A stretch of 33,353 nt of DNA, from the NCBI GenBank assembly GCA_938091425.1, contig CALKHC010000146.1:1-33353 (forward strand). The letters are read 5' to 3'. Positions 25,309 to 32,400 of this stretch are shown piece after piece; position 1 is the first letter of the stretch; each line of letters begins with the position of its first letter. This DNA comes from an uncultured Luminiphilus sp. Its GTDB lineage: Bacteria; Pseudomonadota; Gammaproteobacteria; Pseudomonadales; Halieaceae. A program made the position numbers and the translations under genes. The notes beneath the pieces were generated by a model that was not told the DNA's origin, did no database searches, and saw only the letters and a list, made by a program, of their open reading frames with translations.

Positions 25309-26160
25309 ATGAATCCACAGGACTCAGCACCTATGTCAGCACCTACGTCAGCACCTATGTCAGCACCTATGAGAGACACGACAAAACGGGATGACTACTC
25401 CCTGATCACGGGCGCCTCAGCCGGATTGGGCGCTGAGTTTGCAAGGCAACTGGCCGCAGCCGGTCACAACTTGATTCTTGTAGCCCGACGCGAGGATCGG
25501 TTGAGCGCCCTCGCTGAAGAACTCCGCACGGCGAACGCGATCGACTGCCAGATGATCGTTGCGGACCTGAATGAGCCCGGTGCAGGCGCGCAGATCGCAA
25601 GCACTTGCATGTCATCTGGATGGCAGGTGAGTTGGCTAATCAACAACGCCGGCGTCGCCGGTCCGGATTTACTCAAAGATCGCGATTGGGCAGCACAACA
25701 GACCTTTTTCCAACTCATGATGCTGTCGGTGGCGGATCTCTGCCATCGCATGATTCCAGACATGGTGGAGCGAGGTTACGGACGCGTCATCAATGTGGCG
25801 TCTGTAGCCGCGCGCGTGCCGCGCTCTGGGGGATGTAATTACGGGCCGGCAAAAGCCTACCTGGTAGCGCTCTCAGAGGAGCTGAACCTCACGGTGGCCG
25901 CACAGGGCGTCCATGTGTCAGCTCTGTGTCCCGGCTTCACCCATACCGACTTCCATGAGACAGCCGGGCTTATGGACATGAAAAACAGCATGGCGAAATG
26001 GCTTTGGTACGACGCTAATATTGTGGTGAGCGATGCTATTAAAGCAGTTGAGGCGGGGAAACCGGTCATGGTGTCGGGGCGACTGTACCGTTGGCTGGAC
26101 CCGATTTTCCAGTCGGTCTGGACGCGACGCTTGCTGCGCATCAAGGCAAGACCTGATTGA
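25309..26160 (+). CDS. Short-chain dehydrogenase/reductase with repeat-encoded N-terminus
   Basis: Up to 283 residues. It is a classical SDR: TGASAGLG (34-41) for cofactor binding, NNAG (112-115), and catalytic S165, Y178 and K182. The first 21 residues are MNPQDSAPM followed by SAPT, SAPM, SAPM, encoded by four 12-nt tandem units. Three in-frame ATGs inside the repeats (25333, 25357, 25369) could each start translation; AGGA at 25318-25321 favours 25333. The SDR domain begins only after the repeats, so any of these starts would give a complete enzyme. It probably oxidises or reduces a hydroxyl or keto group; the substrate is unknown. Confidence 0.87.
   Translation: MNPQDSAPMSAPTSAPMSAPMRDTTKRDDYSLITGASAGLGAEFARQLAAAGHNLILVARREDRLSALAEELRTANAIDCQMIVADLNEPGAGAQIASTCMSSGWQVSWLINNAGVAGPDLLKDRDWAAQQTFFQLMMLSVADLCHRMIPDMVERGYGRVINVASVAARVPRSGGCNYGPAKAYLVALSEELNLTVAAQGVHVSALCPGFTHTDFHETAGLMDMKNSMAKWLWYDANIVVSDAIKAVEAGKPVMVSGRLYRWLDPIFQSVWTRRLLRIKARPD
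25324..25371 (+). repeat. Four tandem 12-nt units with in-frame ATG codons
   Basis: TCAGCACCTATG occurs at 25324-25335, 25348-25359 and 25360-25371, with one variant unit (TCAGCACCTACG) at 25336-25347. The 12-nt period keeps the reading frame, and every perfect unit ends in an in-frame ATG. Confidence 0.93.
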
Positions 26161-26209
26161 AATCTTAGAGCACGGGTGTCTCACTCGGTCAGACAGGGAG
26201 CAACGCCAG

Positions 26210-27709
26210 ATGCACAACTTAAACCGACGCACCTTGCTTGCGGCCGCAGCCTCGCTTTCTCTGGCGCGAATGGATACCACTCATGCAGACCCTTCGATTC
26301 ATTACGATGTGATCGTCGTTGGGGGTGGGACCGCTGGCATCCCCTGCGCCTTGTTCGCCGCACTGGGCGGCGCGCGCGTGCTCCTGATTGAGAAGAGTCC
26401 CGCCTTGGGCGGCACGCTGTTTTGGTCGACCGGTCAAATCGCTGGAGCGGGAACGGTGTTTCAGCAGCGCCTTGGTATCACTGACAGCCCAGACGCGCAT
26501 TTCGATGACTGTATGCGGATCAATGAGAACACTGCTGATCCGGCGCTCACCCGGCTCACCGTTGACCACGCGGGGGATACCATCAACTGGCTGGCTAAAC
26601 ATGGCTTTGAGGTCATGGCGGGTCATCCGGTCACTGGTATCGGCCATGATCACTTTACCGCTCGGCGCTACCAGCAGGGGGTCAAAAGCGGTCTGTCGAT
26701 ACTGGACGCGTTTCTCCCGTCGCTTGAAGCGGCCATCGCTCGGCAGCAGGTCACTCTGCTGACAGGCACTGCCGCGCAGGGTTTGATTCAGGAACGCTCA
26801 GGTAAGGTTGTCGGTGTCACAGCCACCGGACCTGGCGGCACCCACGATTTTAGGGGGTCCCATATTGTGCTCGCCTCAGGGGGTTGTGCGGCCAACCCAC
26901 GGCTCTTTGAAGAACTTCATGGTGTACCGCTCTATGCGAAAACTGCCTATCCCACCTCGCAGGGGGACGGTCTGATTCTGGGTATGTCGGCCGGAGCTAC
27001 GATCGTGGGTGGAGAAAAATACGCCAGTTTACCGGGGCTGGTACCGGATGCCTGGCAGTACCCCGCCCAAATGTATGCCTGGGCCCCTTTGCACCCGGTG
27101 GTGCGGCAGCCTTGGGAGATATTGGTGAATGCACATGGCGAGCGATTCGTTCGGGAAGATCACCCCAGCGTCCACCAAATAGAGCGAGGCATCTATCGAC
27201 AACCGGGTCACCGCCACTGGGCCATCTTCGATGCTGACATGCTGGCAAAATCTGAACCAATCATCCCTGATTGGAGTCGGGACCGCCTTGCGATCGAGTA
27301 TCAAACGCACCCCATGTTCAGCCGCGCAATGAGCCTCGAGGAACTCGCGTTTCGCGCCGGCATCAATGCATCGTCGCTTAGCCAAAATATCGACGACTAC
27401 AATCGGCGGTTGCAAACGGCTCAACCTGACCGCTTTGGGAGAACACACCGCCCTACCCCAATTGAAACGCCGCCGTTTTATGCCATCGCCATGCAAGGAT
27501 GGACGTTGGTCTCCTTTGCCGGGCTCAGTGTGAACATCAATTTTCAAGTACTAGACCCGCAGCGAGAGGCCATTTCCAACCTTTATGCCATTGGCGAGGT
27601 CATCGGTGCGGGGGCTACCTCGGGAGCCGCTTACACCAATGGCATGCTCGTGACACCCGCCATCACTTTCGGACGTCTGTTGGGGTCCGCGCTTGCCGCG
27701 AAAAGCTAA
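26210..27709 (+). CDS. Tat-exported FAD-dependent dehydrogenase (fumarate reductase/KstD-like)
   Basis: From the ATG at 26210 (GGGAG about 9 nt upstream) this gives 499 residues. The frame is open from 26033, inside the SDR gene, but that extension is unlikely. The start MHNLNRRTLL with an Ala/Leu-rich stretch to about residue 26 looks like a twin-arginine signal, so the FAD enzyme is probably folded and then exported. The Rossmann motif GGGTAG (38-43) and the C-terminal GEVIGAG and NGMLVTPAITFGR fit the FAD-binding family of fumarate reductase, urocanate reductase and 3-ketosteroid dehydrogenases. It lies 49 nt downstream of the SDR gene; the substrate is unknown. Confidence 0.87.
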   Translation: MHNLNRRTLLAAAASLSLARMDTTHADPSIHYDVIVVGGGTAGIPCALFAALGGARVLLIEKSPALGGTLFWSTGQIAGAGTVFQQRLGITDSPDAHFDDCMRINENTADPALTRLTVDHAGDTINWLAKHGFEVMAGHPVTGIGHDHFTARRYQQGVKSGLSILDAFLPSLEAAIARQQVTLLTGTAAQGLIQERSGKVVGVTATGPGGTHDFRGSHIVLASGGCAANPRLFEELHGVPLYAKTAYPTSQGDGLILGMSAGATIVGGEKYASLPGLVPDAWQYPAQMYAWAPLHPVVRQPWEILVNAHGERFVREDHPSVHQIERGIYRQPGHRHWAIFDADMLAKSEPIIPDWSRDRLAIEYQTHPMFSRAMSLEELAFRAGINASSLSQNIDDYNRRLQTAQPDRFGRTHRPTPIETPPFYAIAMQGWTLVSFAGLSVNINFQVLDPQREAISNLYAIGEVIGAGATSGAAYTNGMLVTPAITFGRLLGSALAAKS

Positions 27710-27789
27710 AACATCATTTCCACGGCGCTGATCCCGGCGTCTCCGCCATCAGGGTGACTTAGCAATAGGTGACAGGCCGAGTCCAGTGA

Positions 27790-27817
27790 TTGCACTGTTC
27801 ACAGCTCCTTGTTAGGT
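27790..27817 (+). promoter_or_regulatory. Weak sigma-70-like promoter candidate for the 27846 gene
   Basis: TTGCAC (27790-27795) and TTAGGT (27812-27817) are separated by 16 nt and end 28 nt before the start codon. The -10 box is poor, so this is tentative. Confidence 0.3.
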
Positions 27818-27845
27818 TCCCTCTGAGGTCAATTAAGGAGATCCC

Positions 27846-28226
27846 ATGAAAGTCAAAGGTTTTGTAAGTGCAGTAGGCGCCCTGATGCTGGTTTCACCCT
27901 TCGCATCCGCGGGTGACCCCGTTCAGATGTGGAAGTGCAACATCAACGGAGACGTAGCCGAAGAAGATGTGATGGAACAGGCAGGCAAGTGGAAGAAAGC
28001 CGCTAGTGAACTGCCTGGCGGTGACGGCATGAATGTTTACACCATGTTCCCCGTATCGGTGGGTGCTGATGGCGACGGTACCGACGTCCTGCTGGCGGTT
28101 TCTTGGGAATCATTCGGCGACTTTGGTAAGTGGTGGGACGCCTATCCTTCTTCTGACGTCGCCCAGATGGAGCGCGAGACCATGACTTGCCACGGCAGCA
28201 TGTTGTGGGAGAGTGACGAGATCTGA
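27846..28226 (+). CDS. Small exported two-cysteine protein of unknown family
   Basis: 126 residues with a strong ribosome binding site (AAGGAG, 5 nt before the ATG). A signal peptide is clear (cleavage likely after ASA, residue 22). The mature protein of about 104 residues is acidic and Trp-rich (MWKC, KWKK, FGKWW, MLWE) with two cysteines, C31 and C115, which could form a disulfide. I do not recognise the family. It is a single-gene unit: an intrinsic terminator follows at 28249-28273. Its position just before the amidinotransferase may be chance, and the terminator argues for separate transcription. Confidence 0.8.
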   Translation: MKVKGFVSAVGALMLVSPFASAGDPVQMWKCNINGDVAEEDVMEQAGKWKKAASELPGGDGMNVYTMFPVSVGADGDGTDVLLAVSWESFGDFGKWWDAYPSSDVAQMERETMTCHGSMLWESDEI

Positions 28227-28248
28227 TTCTCTGATCTGAGTTCATGTG

Positions 28249-28273
28249 GGGCCGCCTCCGGGCGGCCCTTTTT
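28249..28273 (+). terminator. Intrinsic terminator after the 126-residue exported protein gene
   Basis: An 8-bp perfect GC stem (GGGCCGCC / GGCGGCCC, loop TCCG) is followed by five T, 22 nt after the stop codon. Confidence 0.88.
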
Positions 28274-28307
28274 CGTTGTGTCGGCCAAAACCGTTACCGA
28301 CTCAACG
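28274..28307. promoter_or_regulatory. 11-bp inverted repeat upstream of the amidinotransferase
   Basis: CGTTGtGTCGG (28274-28284) and CCGACtCAACG (28297-28307) pair at 10 of 11 positions with a 12-nt spacer. It ends 30 nt before the start codon. It could be an operator, or a secondary hairpin after the terminator; there is no T-tract. Confidence 0.4.
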
Positions 28308-28337
28308 TTCCAATTGTAGACAGACGAGTAGCGATAG

Positions 28338-29387
28338 ATGCCCCAAGTCTGGAGTTGTAATGAGTGGGATCCACTCGAAGAGGTCATCGTGGGCAATCCC
28401 TTCGGCGCCCGCTTTCCTTACGCAGATCCTAGTACCCGCTTGGCCGAGTATCCAGATCGCGATCTCGCTGATATCCCTCAGGGACCCTTTCCAGACCAGA
28501 TTATTAAAGAAACCGAGGAAGATCTGCAGAGTTTTGTCGACGCACTGGAGGCTCGGGGTGTCACCGTGCGCAGGCCCGACACCTGGCCACATGATCAGAC
28601 CATCCGCACTGTCCACTGGGAAACTCAGGGCTACTACAACTACTGCCCACGGGACGTACTGCTGGTAATCGGCGATACGATCATCGAGACCCCCAATGTG
28701 ATTCGCGGCCGCTCTCTGGAGACCGGATCTTATCGGCGTCTCCTCATGGAATACTATGACAGTGGTGCCAAGTGGTTCAGCGCCCCCAAGCCACTGTTGG
28801 AAGATCACCTGTTTGAGTTCGATCCTGCCGCTCCTACGCCACAGAACTTCGAACCCGCTTTTGACGCCGCCAACATTCTGCGCTTCGGGCGCGATCTGCT
28901 CTACCTGGTCAGCGCAACAGGCAACGAATTAGGCGGTCACTGGTTGCAGCGGATGCTAGGAGATGAGTTCCGCGTACACTTCATGAAAGACGTGTATTTC
29001 GGTAGCCACATCGACTCAACGTTGGTGGCACTGCGGCCCGGACTGGTGCTGGCCAACCCCGAGCGCCTGTCGATGGCCACCATCCCGGACTTCCTGAAGG
29101 ACTGGGAGATCATCTTCAGTCCGCCAATGGAAAATCAGGAGCGCCACAGTGCGCAGTACCTGCAGCAAGCTATCGGCAGCGAATGGATCGACATGAACCT
29201 TTTTAGTCTCGGGCCCGATACCGTTGTAGTAGACGCTTATCAAAGCGCGTTAATCGCGCTGCTCGAGTCCAAAGGCCTAGAGGTGATTCCGCTCAAGCTG
29301 CGACACTCACGCATGATGGGTGGCGGTTTTCACTGCGTCACACTGGACACCCGACGCCGTGGCACGATGGAATCCTATTTCTCCTGA
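28338..29387 (+). CDS. Amidinotransferase, glycine amidinotransferase (AGAT) type
   Basis: 349 residues, strikingly like human AGAT: NEWDPLEEVIVG near the start, GVTVRRPD near 75, APKP near 149, EPAFDAANILRFGRD near 173 and GGGFHC near the end. The catalytic residues are present: D176, H224 in HIDST and nucleophile C333. The enzyme transfers the amidino group of arginine to an amine acceptor, leaving ornithine. Known bacterial relatives make guanidinoacetate (CyrA), act in saxitoxin synthesis (SxtG) or make homoarginine (AmtA). The acceptor here is unknown. The stop is 33 nt before the synthetase gene, in the same frame, so cotranscription is very likely. The ribosome binding site is weak. 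Confidence 0.93.
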   Translation: MPQVWSCNEWDPLEEVIVGNPFGARFPYADPSTRLAEYPDRDLADIPQGPFPDQIIKETEEDLQSFVDALEARGVTVRRPDTWPHDQTIRTVHWETQGYYNYCPRDVLLVIGDTIIETPNVIRGRSLETGSYRRLLMEYYDSGAKWFSAPKPLLEDHLFEFDPAAPTPQNFEPAFDAANILRFGRDLLYLVSATGNELGGHWLQRMLGDEFRVHFMKDVYFGSHIDSTLVALRPGLVLANPERLSMATIPDFLKDWEIIFSPPMENQERHSAQYLQQAIGSEWIDMNLFSLGPDTVVVDAYQSALIALLESKGLEVIPLKLRHSRMMGGGFHCVTLDTRRRGTMESYFS

Positions 29388-29420
29388 CGGACCAACCATG
29401 ACCGACTGCGGCAGGCCTCG

Positions 29421-32400
29421 ATGACGCTACTGTGGATCGCACTGCTACCCGCTGCCGTGACCGCGGCCTGGGCCCGTTATCGGCAGGTGGTGGCCAGCAA
29501 CGCGTGCTCACCCAGTCCAGAGCCCACACTCACCCAATCCTATCCATCGATACCTTGGGGTAGTCATCGGCACCAAGAGGGCGTGCGCTGGCTGCACGAA
29601 ATTTTTGAACGCTCGGCGGCACAATTTCCCAATCTCACTGCGCTGTCTGTTCCCGAAACAGGAGAGTCGTTGACGTACGCCGAGCTCAATCAGCTCGCCA
29701 CCCAGCTCGCCTCCGTCATCCGCGACTCTGTCTGTGAGGCAGATCAAATCGTAGCGGTGCGTCTTCCCCAAAACTCAGCAACCGTCGTCGCCCTGCATCT
29801 GGCGATCCTGAAAGCGGGCGCCACCCAATGCTTCATCGACCCAGACGCTCCAGATGAACTATTCCTGCGCGTACTGAGTGACGCCCGGCCCACCCTGCTG
29901 ATCAGTGAAGCGTTACCCGCAGGCTATACCGGGGACTTTTTGTCGCCAGACGTGCTGCTCCGTCAGGCCGAGTCTGGGTCCTCGCGCGCGTGCTCCGCGC
30001 CTTGGCTAGATGAACCGCAGACCAGACTGGCCTCGCTTTTCTACACCAGCGGTACCACCGGCCAGCCGAAAGGCGTGGAGTGCCCCCATGCCGGCTACGT
30101 CAACCTCGCGCAGTCCTACGCCACCTTTTATCACTTCGTGCCCGGTAGCGATGCCAGCTCGCTGACCTCTTCTCTGGGATATGACGGTAGTATTTCCGAG
30201 ATGTACAGCGCCTGGGTTGCCGGCTGCGAAGTCGTGATGCTGACCAAGTCTGCGCTGAGATCGGGTCCTGACTTGTTGCCGGTGCTGCGCGATGCGCAGG
30301 TCACCGCGCTCTTTTGCCCCCCCGTGTTGCTATCAACGCTGACCGCACACCCCGAGCGCGATCTGCCCTACCCCATATGCCGCTACATCGTGCCGGCCGG
30401 CGAGGCGTTTCCCGCATCTTTGATCGAGCCGTGGTCTCGGGCCCGGCGGCAGATAATCAACACCTATGGACCGACGGAAGTCAGCACCGATACCAGCCGC
30501 CAACTGTTGCGGCCCAATGAGCCTGTCACCATCGGCAGCCCGTTCCCCGGCGTGAGCTATACCATCGTTGACCCGGACACGCTCAAGCCCCTACCCCATG
30601 GCGAAGAGGGCGAACTCTGCATCGGCGGCGTTCAGCTCGCGCGGGGCTACCGCAACCTGCCCGAGGTCACCAACGAGCGATTTATTGCGCATCCTGCGCT
30701 CGGGCAAATGTATCGCTCGGGAGACCGCTGCCACGTTGATCCCATCACCCTGCGGGTACATTTCCATGGCCGCATCGACGCTCAGCTCAAGGTCAGGGGT
30801 TATCGGGTGGAGGCACAGCCCATCGAATCGCTGCTACAAGATCAATTTACTGATATTGAGACTGCCGTGCTGGATTGCCAGAACGATGAGCTCGTCGCTT
30901 TGTTAAGAGCGCCTGCCCTTTGGTCTGATGACACCCCAACCGCCAACATCCAACCCCTGAACCATGCACTGGTGGGTGAGGCACAACAGCTGATTTCAGC
31001 GCGATTCCCGCCCTACGCGGTACCCAGTCGCTTTTTTGTTGTGAATCAATTTGAGCTGGTGCCTGCCTCGGGCAAGATCAATCGCCGCGCCTTGCCTTCG
31101 GTGGCGGAGATCGCCGGTCTTGAGGCGTTAGAGGGTGCCGTAACGCCGACTGTTACCGATGATAACTGCGCATCTTTATCAGCTGAGGTGCTGGCCCTGT
31201 GCCGTGCTGAGCTGGGACCGACACTCGATTGGCATAATGACTTCATCGACTGGGGCGCTCACTCGATTGCGATCGCGCGGCTAACGCAGCGACTTCAGGC
31301 AGCGGGCTATCCCGTGTCGGTCAGGGGCTTGCTGAGCGAGACGCGCACCGCCGCCGCCATCGCCGAACTGCCGACTCAACGCAACGATGAGCAGGAGTCA
31401 GTGAGGTCGACCACCGGAACGCATGCCGGATCAGAGGCGCACTCAGAAGGTGCCCGACAAACGGGTCGTTCATATGGATTCCGACACTTCACGGTACTGC
31501 AGGCCACGGCCGCGGTGTTACTGAGGGTGCCGCTACTTTTGATGGCCGCATTGGGGCTCGCCATTATCGATCCTGAGGAATTGTTGCTGGTGGGGGATAT
31601 TGTGGGCTTTTTGCGGGCGACCATCATCGCCTACTGCGTCTACATGGTCGTGCCCTTCGTTAATCTGGCTTGGGTGCTGCTGTTACGCTCTATTCAGGCG
31701 ATTTCAGTGCGCACACCCAGGATCACGACCGGGCGCTACCAAAAGTTCTCGAGTCATCACCTGCAACTGTGGTGGTTAGAACAACAAGCCGACTTTGTGC
31801 TCAAGCCCCTGGTAAAAGGATTGCGCAGCCCGGTGCTCTTCAACTGGGCGCTCAAACGTTTGGGCGCCGACGTGCACCCCAAAGCCTTTATCGCCCAGAG
31901 CACCGAGTGGTATGGCCCACTCTCGCTCATTTCAATCGGGCCAGAGGCAGTGGTGCAGGCGGGCGTGCAAATCAGCAGTGCTCGCTGGGAAGGAAACGAA
32001 TTTGTTCTGGACACGATCCACGTGGGTCACAAAGCGCGGGTGGGTAGCCGGTCCATGCTCTGCGGTGGAGCCTCACTGGCACATCATTCGTGGCTCACAC
32101 CTCTGTCCAGCTTGGATACCGAGACCGAGCCCAATAGCCAGATGAGCGGTGTACCGGGGACCAAGGCGGGTAACTACCAACCCCCCAAGACACCTGACCT
32201 TGCTCCCTCCTCAGCACTTACCGACGCGGTGATCGACCTGCGCAATGTCATCACGCAATTTGCGCTGGAACTCGGGCTGGTGATCGTACCCGGGGCGTTT
32301 ATCGCCCTGCTGACCACCTGGTTTCTCGGATTCGAGGCCCTTAGCAAGGTGAGTCTGGATGCGAATATGCTGACAGGTCGCGATCTGTTGGTGATGAGCG

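Noticed and set aside
26033-26209. Upstream extension of the flavoprotein gene
   Set aside because: It overlaps the SDR gene in another frame and would hide the twin-arginine signal; GGGAG supports 26210.
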